From positions 1-64,000 of the forward strand of contig NW_027136976.1 of the NCBI RefSeq assembly GCF_040869045.1: a stretch of DNA of 64,000 nucleotides. Reading direction: 5' to 3'. Shown one piece after another: positions 53,201-64,000 of the stretch (its first letter is position 1; each line of letters opens with the position of its first letter). A program made the position numbers and the translations under genes. Source of the stretch: Eurosta solidaginis. Its lineage: Eukaryota; Arthropoda; Insecta; Diptera; Tephritidae. The notes beneath the pieces were generated by a model that was not told the origin of the DNA, ran no database searches, and saw nothing but the letters and a program-made list of their open reading frames with translations.

Positions 53201-54313
53201 TTAATAACTATCTCAAAAATTGTCGCTCTGATGCAAACAACTGATGAGTTATCTACTTAAATTTGATGAACAAAACGACTTACGTATTTTAAACATGCTA
53301 ACCTTTAGCCCGGTAAGCAAATTAAAAAAAAAACGCAATATGTAGGCTACACGAGAACGGAGACGTCGAGTAACCAAAACAAATGCGTTAAACAAATTCG
53401 TACACGTTATTTATCAATTTAACTCTAGAATTAAAGGATACACAACGAGAAACAACGTTTGACAACCTTTAAACAGTTTTAATAACTATCTCAAAAATTA
53501 TCGCTCTGATGCAAACAACTGATGAGTTATCTACTTAAATATGATGAACAAAACGACTTACGTATTTTAAACATGCTAACCTTTAGCCCGGTAAGCAAAT
53601 TAAAAAAAAAACGCAATATGTAGGCTACACGAGAACGGAGACGTCGAGTAACCAAAACAAATGCGTTAAACAAATTCGTACATGTTATTTATCAATTTAA
53701 CTCTAGAAGTAAAGGATATACAACGAGAAACAACGTTTGACAACCTTTAAACAGTTTTAATAACTATCTCAAAAATTATCGCTCTGATGCAAACAACTGA
53801 TGAGTTATCTACTTAAATTTGATGAACAAAACGACTTACGTATTTTAAACATGCTAACCTTTAGCCCGGTAAGCAAATTAAAAAAAAAACGCAATATGTA
53901 GGCTACACGAGAACGGAGACGTCGAGTAACCAAAACAAATGCGTTAAACAAATTCGTACACGTTATTTATCAACTTAACTCTAGAATTAAAGGATATACA
54001 ACGAGAAACAACGTTTGACAACCTTTAAACAGTTTTAATAACTATCTCAAAAATTATCGCTCTGATGCAAACAACTGATGAGTTATCTACTTAAATATGA
54101 TGAACAAAACAACTTACGTATTTTAAACATGCTAACCTTTAGCCCGGTAAGCAAATTAAAAAAAAAACGCAATATGTAGGCTACATGAGAACGGAGACGT
54201 CGAGTAACCAAAACAAATGCGTTAAACAAATTCGTACACGTTATTTATCAATTTAACTCTAGAATTAAAGGATATACAACGAGAAACAACGTTTGACAAC
54301 CTTTAAACAGTTT

Positions 54314-54322
54314 TAATATCTC
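54314..54322 (+). repeat. 4-bp deletion at monomer junction (HOR landmark 6)
   Basis: Y-type carrier with aacaactt and ctacatgag, followed by the gcaagtt Y. It begins the clean 27-monomer unit ending at landmark 7. Confidence 0.9.
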
Positions 54323-54871
54323 AAAAATTATCGCTCTGATGCAAACAACTGATGAGTTATCTACTTAAATATGATGAACAAAACGACTTACGTATTTTAA
54401 ACATGCTAACCTTTAGCCCGGTAAGCAAGTTAAAAAAAAACGCAATATGTAGGCTACACGAGAACGGAGACGTCGAGTAACCAAAACAAATGCGTTAAAC
54501 AAATTCGTACACGTTATTTATCAATTTAACTCTAGAATTAAAGGATATACAACGAGAAACAACGTTTGACAACCTTTAAACAGTTTTAATAACTATCTCA
54601 AAAATTATCGCTCTGATGCAAACAACTGATGAGTTATCTACTTAAATTTGTTGAACAAAACGACTTACGTATTTTAAACATGCTAACCTTTAGCCCGGTA
54701 AGCAAATTAAAAAAAAAAACGCAATATGTAGGCTACACGAGAACGGAGACGTCGAGTAACCAAAACAAATGCGTTAAACAAATTCGTACACGTTATTTAT
54801 CAATTTAACTCTAGAATTAAAGGATATACAACGAGAAATAACGTTTGACAACCTTTAAACAGTTTTAATAA

Positions 54872-55149
54872 CTATCTCAAAAATTGTCGCTCTGATGCAA
54901 ACAAGTGATGAGTTATCTACTCACATTTGTTGAACAAAACGACTTACGTATTTTAAACATGCTAACCTTTAGCCCGGTAAGAAAATTAAAAAAAAAACGC
55001 AATATGTAGGCTACACGAGAACGGAGACGTCGAGTAACCAAAAAAAATGCGTTAAACAAATTAGTACACGTTATTTATCAATTTAACTCTAGAATTAAAG
55101 GATATACAACGAGAAACAACGTTTGACAACCTTTAAACAGTTTTAATAA
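54872..55149 (+). repeat. F-subtype monomer, caagtg sublineage
   Basis: F tags with caagtg and a private aaaaaaatgcg. It is followed by V with aacactag and V with gccgctc, as at 22.5 kb. Confidence 0.9.
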
Positions 55150-58100
55150 CTATCTCAAAAATTGTCGCTCTGATGCAAACAACTGATGAGTTATCTACTT
55201 AAATTTGTTGAACAAAACGACTTACGTATTTTAAACATGCTAACCTTTAGCCCGGTAAGCAAATTAAAAAAAAAAACGCAATATGTAGGCTACACGAGAA
55301 CGGAGACGTCGAGTAACCAAAACAAATGCGTTAAACAAATTCGTACACGTTATTTATCAATTTAACACTAGAATTAAAGGATATACAACGAGAAACAACG
55401 TTTGACAACCTTTAAACAGTTTTAATAACTATCTCAAAAATTGCCGCTCTGATGCAAACAACTGATGAGTTATCTACTTAAATTTGTTGAACAAAACGAC
55501 TTACGTATTTTAAACATGCTAACCTTTAGCCCGGTAAGCAAATTAAAAAAAAAACGCAATATGTAGGCTACACGAGAACGGAGACGTCGAGTAACCAAAA
55601 CAAATGCGTTAAACAAATTCGTACACGTTATTTATCAATTTAACTCTAGAATTAAAGGATATACAACGAGAAACAACGTTTGACAACCTTTAAACAGTTT
55701 TAATAACTATCTCAAAAATTATCGCTCTGATGCAAACAACTGCTGAGTTATCTACTTAAATTTGTTGAACAAAACGACTTACGTATTTTAAACATGCTAA
55801 CCTTTAGCCCGGTAAGCAAATTAAAAAAAAAACGCAATATGTAGGCTACACGAGAACGGAGACGTCGAGTAACCAAAACAAATGCGTTAAACAAATTCGT
55901 ACACGTTATTTATCAATTTAACTCTAGAATTAAAGGATATACAACGAGAAACAACGTTTGACAACTTTAAACAGTTTTAATAACTATCTCAAAAATTATC
56001 GCTCTGATGCAAACAACTGCTGAGTTATCTACTCAAATTTGTTGAACAAAACGACTTACGTATTTTAAACATGCTAACCTTTAGCCCGGTAAGCAAATTA
56101 AAAAAAAAACGCAATATGTAGGCTACACGAGAACGGAGACGTCGAGTAACCAAAACAAATGCGTTAAACAAATTCGTACACGTTATTTATCAATTTAACT
56201 CTAGAATTAAAGGATATACAACGAGAAACAACGTTTGACAACCTTTAAACAGTTTTAATAACTATCTCAAAAATTATCGCTCTGATGCAAACAACTGATG
56301 AGTTATCTACTTAAATATGATGAACAAAACGACTTACGTATTTTAAACATGCTAACCTTTAGCCCGGTAAGCAAATTAAAAAAAAACGCAATATGTAGGC
56401 TACCGAGAACGGAGACGTCGAGTAACCAAAACAAATGCGTTAAACAAATTCGTACACGTTATTTATCAATTTAACTCTAGAATTAAAGGATATACAACGA
56501 GAAACAACGTTTGACAACCTTTAAACAGTTTTAATAACTATCTCAAAAATTATCGCTCTGATGCAAACAACTGATGAGTTATCTACTTAAATTTGATGAA
56601 CAAAACGACTTACGTATTTTAAACATGCTAACCTTTAGCCCGGTAAGCAAATTTAAAAAAAAAAACGCAATATGTAGGCTACACGAGAACGGAGACGTCG
56701 AGTAACCAAAACAAATGCGTTAAACAAATTCGTACACGTTATTTATCAATTTAACTCTAGAATTAAAGGATATACAACGAGAAACAACGTTTGACAACCT
56801 TTAAACAGTTTTAATAACTATCTCAAAAATTGTCGCTCTGATGCAAACAACTGATGAGTTATCTACTCAAATTTGTTGAACCAAACGACTTACGTATTTT
56901 AAACATGCTAACCTTTAGCCTGGTAAGCAAATTAAAAAAAAAACGCAATATGTAGGCTACACGAGAACGGAGACGTCGAGTAACCAAAACAAATGCGTTA
57001 AACAAATTCGTACACGTTATTTATCAATTTAACTCTAGAATTAAAGGATATACAACGAGAAACAACGTTTGACAACCTTTAAACAGTTTTAATAACTATC
57101 TCAAAAATTGTCGCTCTGATGCAAACAACTGATGAGTTATCTACTTAAATTTGATGAACAAAACGACTTACGTATTTTAAACATGCTAACCTTTAGCCCG
57201 GTAAGCAAATTAAAAAAAAACGCAATATGTAGGCTACACGAGAACGCAGACGTCGAGTAACCAAAACAAATGCGTTAAACAAATTCGTACACGTTATTTA
57301 TCAATTTAACTCTAGAATTAAAGGATATACAACGAGAAACAACGTTTGACAACCTTTAAACAGTTTTAATAACTATCTCAAAAATTATCGCTCTGATGCA
57401 AACAACTGATGAGTTATCTACTTAAATATGATGAACAAAACGATTTACGTATTTTAAACATGCTAGCCTTTAGCCCGGTAAGCAAATTAAAAAAAAAAAC
57501 GCAATATGTAGGCTACACGAGAACGGAGACGTCGAGTAACCAAAACAAATGCGTTAAACAAATTCGTACACGTTATTTATCAATTTAAATCTAGAATTAA
57601 AGGATATACAACGAGAAACAACGTTTGACAACCTTTAAACAGTTTTAATAACTATCTCAAAAATTATCGCTCTGATGCAAACAACTGATGAGTTATCTAC
57701 TTAAATATGATGAACAAAACGACTTACGTATTTTAAACATGCTAACCTTTAGCCCGGTAAGCAAATTAAAAAAAAAACGCAATATGTAGGCTACACGAGA
57801 ACGGAGACGTCGAGTAACCAAAACAAATGCGTTAAACAAATTCGTACACGTTATTTATCAATTTAACTCTAGAATTAAAGGATATACAACGAGAAACAAC
57901 GTTTGACAACCTTTAAACAGTTTTAATAACTATCTCAAAAATTATCGCTCTGATGCAAACAACTGATGAGTTATCTACTTAAATTTGATGAACAAAACGA
58001 CTTACGTATTTTAAACATGCTAACCTTTAGCCCGGTAAGCAAATTAAAAAAAAAACGCAATATGTAGGCTACACGAGAACGGAGACGTCGAGTAACCAAA

Positions 58101-61100
58101 ACAAATGCGTTAAACAAATTCGTACACGTTATTTATCAACTTAACTCTAGAATTAAAGGATATACAACGAGAAACAACGTTTGACAACCTTTAAACAGTT
58201 TTAATAACTATGTCAAAAATTATCGCTCTGATGCAAACAACTGATGAGTTATCTACTTAAATATGATGAACAAAACGGCTTACGTATTTTAAACATGCTA
58301 ACCTTTAGCCCGGTAAGCAAATTAAAAAAAAAAACGCAATATGTAGGCTACACGAGAACGGAGACGTCGAGTAACCAAAACAAATGTGTTAAACAAATTC
58401 GTACTCGTTATTTATCAATTTAACTCTAGAATTAAAGGATATACAACGAGAAACAACGTTTGACAACCTTTAAACAGTTTTAATAACTATCTCAAAAATT
58501 ATCGCTCTGATGCAAACAACTGATGAGTTATCTACTTAAATATGATGAACAAAAGGACTTACGTATTTTAAACATGCTAACCTTTAGCCCGGTAAGCAAA
58601 TTAAAAAAAAAACGCAATATGTAAGCTACACGAGAACGGAGACGTCGAGTAACCAAAACAAATGCGTTAAACAAATTCGTACACGTTATTTATCAATTTA
58701 ACTCTAGAATTAAAGGATATACAACGAGAAACAACGTTTGACAACCTTTAAACAGTTTTAATAACTATCTCAAAAATTATCGCTCTGATGCAAACAACTG
58801 ATGAGTTATCTACTTAAATTTGATGAACAAAACGACTTACGTATTTTAAACATGCTAACCTTTAGCCCGGTAAGCAAATTAAAAAAAAAACGCAATATGT
58901 AGGCTACACGAGAACGGAGACGTCGAGTAACCAAAACAAATGCGTTAAACAAATTCGTACACGTTATTTATCAACTTAACTCTAGAATTAAAGGATATAC
59001 AACGAGAAACAACGTTTGACAACCTTTAAACAGTTTTAATAACTATCTCAAAAATTATCGCTCTGATGCAAACAACTGATGAGTTATCTACTTGAATATG
59101 ATGAACAAAACGACTTACGTATTTTAAACATGCTAACCTTTAGCCCGGTAAGCAAATTAAAAAAAAAACGCAATATGTAGGCTACACGAGAACGGAGACA
59201 TCGAGTAACCAAAACAAATGCGTTAAACAAATTCGTACACCTTATTTATCAATTTAACTCTAGAATTAAAGGATATACAACGAGAAACAACGTTTGACAA
59301 CCTTTAAACAGTTTTAATAACTATCTCAAAAATTATCGCTCTGATGCAAACAACTGATGAGTTATCTACTTAAATTTGATGAACAAAACGACTTACGTAT
59401 TTTAAACATGCTAACCTTTAGCCCGGTAAGCAAATTAAAAAAAAAACGCAATATGTAGGCTACACGAGAACGGAGACGTCGAGTAACCAAAACAAATGCG
59501 TTAAACAAATTCGTACACGTTATTTATCAATTTAACTCTAGAATTAAAGGATATACAACCAGAAACAACGTTTGACAACTTTAAACAGTTTTAATAACTG
59601 TCTCAAAAATTATCGCTCTGATGCAAACAACTGCTGAGTTATCTACTCAAATTTGTTGAACAAAACGACTTACGTATTTTAAACATGCTAACCTTTAGCC
59701 CGGTAAGCAAATTTAAAAAAAAAAACGCAATATGTAGGCTACACGAGAACGGAGACGTCGAGTAACCAAAACAAATGCGTTAAACAAATTCGTACACGTT
59801 ATTTATCAATTTAACTCTAGAATTAAAGGATATACAACGAGAAACAACGTTTGACAACCTTTAAACAGTTTTAATAACTATCTCAAAAATTATCGCTCTG
59901 ATGCAAACAACTGATGAGTTATCTACTTAAATTTGATGAACAAAACGACTTACGTATTTTAAACATGCTAACCTTTAGCCCGGTAAGCAAATTAAAAAAA
60001 AAAAACGCAATATGTAGGCTACACGAGAACGGAGACGTCGAGTAACCAAAACAAATGCGTTAAACAAATTCGTACACGTTATTTATCAATTTAACTCTAG
60101 AATTAAAGGATATACAACGAGAAACAACGTTTGACAACCTTTAAACAGTTTTAATAACTATCTCAAAAATTGTCGCTCTGATGCAAACAACTGATGAGTT
60201 ATCTACTCAAATTTGTTGAACAAAACGACTTACGTATTTTAAACATGCAAACCTTTAGCCCGGTAAGCAAATTAAAAAAAAAAACGCAATATGTAGGCTA
60301 CACGAGAACGGAGACGTCAAGTAACCAAAACAAATGCGTTAAACAAATTCGTACACGTTATTTATCAATTTAACTCTAGAATTAAAGGATATAAAACGAG
60401 AAACAACGTTTGACAACCTTTAAACAGTTTTAATAACTATCTCAAAAATTGTCGCTCTGATGCAAACAACTGATGAGTTATCTACTCAAATTTGTTGAAC
60501 AAAACGACTTACGTATTTTAAACATGCTAACCTTTAGCCCGGTAAGCAAATTAAAAAAAAAACGCAATATGTAGGCTACACGAGAACGGAGACGTCGAGT
60601 AACCAAAACAAATGCGTTAAACAAATTCGTACACGTTATTTATCAATTTAACTCTAGAATTAAAGGATATACAACGAGAAACAACGTTTGACAACCTTTA
60701 AACAGTTTTAATAACTATCTCAAAAATTGTCGCTCTGATGCAAACAACTGATGAGTTATCTACTTAAATTTGATGAACAAAACGACTTACGTATTTTAAA
60801 CATGCTAACCTTTAGCCCGGTAAGCAAATTAAAAAAAAAACGCAATATGTAGGCTACACGAGAACGGAGACGTCGAGTAACCAAAACAAATGCGTTAAAC
60901 AAATTCGTACACGTTATTTATCAATTTAACTCTAGAATTAAAGGATACACAACGAGAAACAACGTTTGACAACCTTTAAACAGTTTTAATAACTATCTCA
61001 AAAATTATCGCTCTGATGCAAACAACTGATGAGTTATCTACTTAAATATGATGAACAAAACGACTTACGTATTTTAAACATGCTAACCTTTAGCCCGGTA

Positions 61101-61820
61101 AGCAAATTAAAAAAAAAAACGCAATATGTAGGCTACACGAGAACGGAGACGTCGAGTAACCAAAACAAATGCGTTAAACAAATTCGTACACGTTATTTAT
61201 CAATTTAACTCTAGAATTAAAGGATATACAACGAGAAACAACGTTTGACAACCTTTAAACAGTTTTAATAACTATCTCAAAAATTATCGCTCTGATGCAA
61301 ACAACTGATGAGTTATCTACTTAAATTTGATGAACAAAACGACTTACGTATTTTAAACATGCTAACCTTTAGACCGGTAAGCAAATTAAAAAAAAACGCA
61401 ATATGTAGGCTACACGAGAACGGAGACGTCGAGTAACCAAAACAAATGCGTTAAACAAATTCGTACACGTTATTTATCAACTTAACTCTAGAATTAAAGG
61501 ATATACAACGAGAAACAACGTTTGACAACCTTTAAACAGTTTTAATAACTATCTCAAAAATTATCGCTCTGATGCAAACAACTGATGAGTTATCTACTTA
61601 AATATGATGAACAAAACAACTTACGTATTTTAAACATGCTAACCTTTAGCCCGGTAAGCAAATTAAAAAAAAAACGCAATATGTAGGCTACATGAGAACG
61701 GAGACGTCGAGTAACCAAAACAAATGCGTTAAACAAATTCGTACACGTTATTTATCAATTTAACTCTAGAATTAAAGGATATACAACGAGAAACAACGTT
61801 TGACAACCTTTAAACAGTTT

Positions 61821-61829
61821 TAATATCTC
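61821..61829 (+). repeat. 4-bp deletion at monomer junction (HOR landmark 7)
   Basis: Same tags as landmark 6, 7,507 bp (27 monomers) later. The order after it (Y gcaagtt, V, F, V, V gccgctc, e) repeats that after landmark 6 up to the window edge. Confidence 0.9.
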
Positions 61830-62379
61830 AAAAATTATCGCTATGATGCAAACAACTGATGAGTTATCTACTTAAATATGATGAACAAAACGACTTACGT
61901 ATTTTAAACATGCTAACCTTTAGCCCGGTAAGCAAGTTAAAAAAAAAACCCAATATGTAGGCTACACGAGAACGGAGACGTCGAGTAACCAAAACAAATG
62001 CGTTAAACAAATTCGTACACGTTATTTATCAATTTAACTCTAGAATTAAAGGATATACAACGAGAAACAACGTTTGACAACCTTTAAACAGTTTTAATAA
62101 CTATCTCAAAAATTATCGCTTTGATGCAAACAACTGATGAGTTATCTACTTAAATTTGTTGAACAAAACGACTTACGTATTTTAAACATGCTAACCTTTA
62201 GCCCGGTAAGCAAATTAAAAAAAAAAAAGCAATATGTAGGCTACACGAGAACGGAGACGTCGAGTAACCAAAACAAATGCGTTAAACAAATTCGTACACG
62301 TTATTTATCAATTTAACTCTAGAATTAAAGGATATGCAACGAGAAACAACGTTTGACAACCTTTAAACAGTTTTAATAA

Positions 62380-62657
62380 CTATATCAAAAATTGTCGCTC
62401 TGATGCAAACAACTGATGAGTTATCTACTCACATTTGTTGAACAAAACGACTTACGTATTTTAAACATGCTAACCTTTAGCCCGGTAAGAAAATTAAAAA
62501 AAAAACGCAATATGTAGGCTACACGAGAACGGAGACGTCGAGTAACCAAAACAAATGCGTTAAACAAATTAGTACACGTTATTTATCAATTTAACTCTAG
62601 AATTAAAGGATATACAACGAGAAACAACGTTTGACAACCTTTAAACAGTTTTAATAA
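62380..62657 (+). repeat. F-subtype monomer
   Basis: F tags with caactg, so not the caagtg sublineage, and a private ctatatcaaaa at its start. It is the last F copy in the window, 27 monomers after the one at 54,872. Confidence 0.9.
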
Positions 62658-63771
62658 CTATCTCAAAAATTGTCGCTCTGATGCAAACAACTGATGAGTT
62701 ATCTACTTAAATTTGTTGAACAAAACGACTTACGTATTTTAAACATGCTAACCTTTAGCCCGGTAAGCAAATTAAAAAAAAAAACGCAATATGTAGGCTA
62801 CACGAGAACGGAGACGTCGAGTAACCAAAACAAATGCGTTAAACAAATTCGTAGACGTTATTTATCAATTTAACTCTAGAATTAAAGGATATACAACGAG
62901 AAACAACGTTTGACAACCTTTAAACAGTTTTAATAACTATCTCAAAAATTGCCGCTCTGATGCAAACAACTGATGAGTTATCTACTTAAATTTTTTGAAC
63001 AAAACGACTTACGTATTTTAAACATGCTAACCTTTAGCCCGGTAAGCAAATTAAAAAAAAAACCGCAATATGTAGGCTACACGAGAACGGAGACGTCGAG
63101 TAACCAAAACAAATGCGTTAAACAAATTCGTACACGTTATTTATCAATTTAACTCTAGAATTAAAGGATATACAACGAGAAACAACGTTTGACAACCTTT
63201 AAACAGTTTTAATAACTATCTCAAAAATTATCGCTCTGATGCAAACAACTGCTGAGTTATCTACTTAAATTTGTTGAACAAAACGACTTACGTATTTTAA
63301 ACATGCTAACCTTTAGCCCGGTAAGCAAATTAAAAAAAAACGCAATATGTAGGCTACACGAGAACGGAGACGTCGAGTAACCAAAACAAATGCGTTAAAC
63401 AAATTCGTACACGTTATTTATCAATTTAACTCTAGAAGTAAAGGATATACAACGAGAAACAACGTTTGACAACCTTTAAACAGTTTTAATAACTATCTCA
63501 AAAATTATCGCTCTGATGCAAACAACTGATGAGTTATCTACTTAAATTTGTTGAACAAAACGACTTACGTATTTTAAACATGCTAACCTTTAGCCCGGTA
63601 AGCAAATTAAAAAAAAAACGCAATATGTAGGCTACACGAGAACGGAGACGTCGAGTAACCAAAACAAATGCGTTAAACAAATTCGTACACGTTATTTATC
63701 AATTTAACTCTAGAATTAAAGGATATACAACGAGAAACAACGTTTGACAACTTTAAACAGTTTTAATAACT

Positions 63772-64000
63772 ATCTCAAAAATTATCGCTCTGATGCAAAC
63801 AACTGCTGAGTTATCTACTCAAATTTGTTGAACAAAACGACTTACGTATTTTAAACATGCTAACCTTTAGCCCGGTAAGCAAATTAAAAAAAAAACGCAA
63901 TATGTAGGCTACACGAGAACGGAGACGTCGAGTAACCAAAACAAATGCGTTAAACAAATTCGTACACGTTATTTATCAATTTAACTCTAGAATTAAAGGA
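63772..64000 (+). repeat. Partial e-subtype monomer at the right edge
   Basis: Begins with the standard anchor, has gctgag and actcaaatttgttg, and stops at gaattaaagga when the window ends. The array continues beyond. Confidence 0.95.

Larger units (their letters stand above)
47074..56540. repeat. ~9.5-kb segment colinear with 14.7-24.2 kb
   Basis: Partner of the segment at 14,737. After the ccgag Y the two diverge: at 24.2 kb the next monomer is the deletion-marked V, here it is a B. Confidence 0.8.
54314..61820. repeat. Higher-order unit of 27 monomers (~7.5 kb)
   Basis: From landmark 6 to landmark 7 the order is Y, V, F, V, V(gccgctc), e-like, e, Y(ccgag), B, c, B, Y(gatttacg), Y, B, Y(ggctt), Y(gtaagct), B, Y(cttgaa), B, e, B, c, c, B, Y, B, Y(deletion). 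The next copy begins at 61,821 and repeats this order to the window edge, including gccgctc at ~62,950 (partner ~55,442). Confidence 0.85.
1..64000. repeat. Satellite DNA array, ~278-bp monomer, ~229 full copies
   Basis: The whole window is head-to-tail copies of one AT-rich unit. The anchor ctatctcaaaaatt recurs at 1, 279, 557, 836 and onward to about 63,772, with spacing mostly 277-280 bp. The variation comes mainly from the length of an internal A run. I counted 230 anchors, so 229 complete copies and a truncated last copy of ~229 bp. Copies differ by only a few bases, none is inverted, and no foreign sequence interrupts them. The array starts at or before base 1 and continues past base 64,000, so neither edge is visible. 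Such long homogeneous arrays are typical of centromeric or other constitutive heterochromatin in eukaryotes; that location is inference. I do not recognise the family. Confidence 0.99.

Noticed and set aside
1..64000. CRISPR-like direct repeat array
   Set aside because: The repeated unit has no separate constant repeat and unique spacers; the whole 278 bp is conserved.
1..64000. Assembly or low-complexity artefact
   Set aside because: Monomers differ by many linked tags in a coherent order, which a looped artefact would not produce. Local errors in homopolymers or copy number in the near-identical blocks at 33-39 kb remain possible.

Overview
The window is one uninterrupted tandem array of an AT-rich satellite DNA. 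About 229 complete head-to-tail copies of a ~278-bp monomer, plus a partial copy at the right edge, fill all 64,000 bases (230 monomer starts counted by eye, average spacing ~278.5 bp). All copies lie in the same orientation. I see no unique sequence, protein-coding gene, RNA gene, transposon or array boundary. A megabase-type homogeneous satellite like this points to a eukaryotic nuclear genome, probably centromeric or heterochromatic. I do not recognise the monomer family and cannot name the taxon. The monomer is ~32% G+C but has about twice the expected number of CpG dinucleotides (14 seen, ~7 expected in the first copy). That argues against a genome where the array is heavily CpG-methylated and decaying, so an invertebrate or another lightly methylated lineage is a weak inference.

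Monomer anatomy, numbered from the first copy: a variable 5' part (~1-70) carries most subtype markers. A run of 8-14 A (117-126) follows. Next comes a G+C- and CpG-rich, visually conserved box (~134-168), then an AT-rich 3' part with one XbaI site (TCTAGA). Recurrent diagnostic changes give six subtypes: Y (aaatatgatgaac), B (aaatttgatgaac), V (aaatttgttgaac), c (tactcaaatttgttg), e (same as c but gctgag instead of gatgag) and F (actcacatttgttg with gtaagaaaatt and usually attagtac). Rarer tags are a 25-bp insertion (5 copies), a 4-bp deletion at the monomer boundary (7 copies) and one-base tags.

Layout: 1-~4.7 kb is a Y-rich, weakly ordered stretch. From ~4.7 kb the subtypes follow a recurring long order. 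The 4-bp-deletion monomer and the run after it (Y with gcaagtt, V, F, V, e ...) return after 21, 29, 9, 59, 48 and 27 monomers. The clean units are 27 monomers (54.3-61.8 kb, ~7.5 kb) and 29 monomers (13.9-22.0 kb, ~8.1 kb), which differ by whole monomers. This is an irregular long higher-order repeat. From ~29.7 to ~51 kb it is overprinted by nested recent tandem duplications with offsets of 1,946, 1,390, 3,058, 580 and 5,883 bp, plus whole-monomer deletions. Several have chimeric junction monomers visible in the sequence.

There are no genes to work together. Small reading frames of about 60-67 codons are by-products of the A-run length. The content of interest is the recorded history of unequal exchange and the conserved box that may be a protein-binding site.
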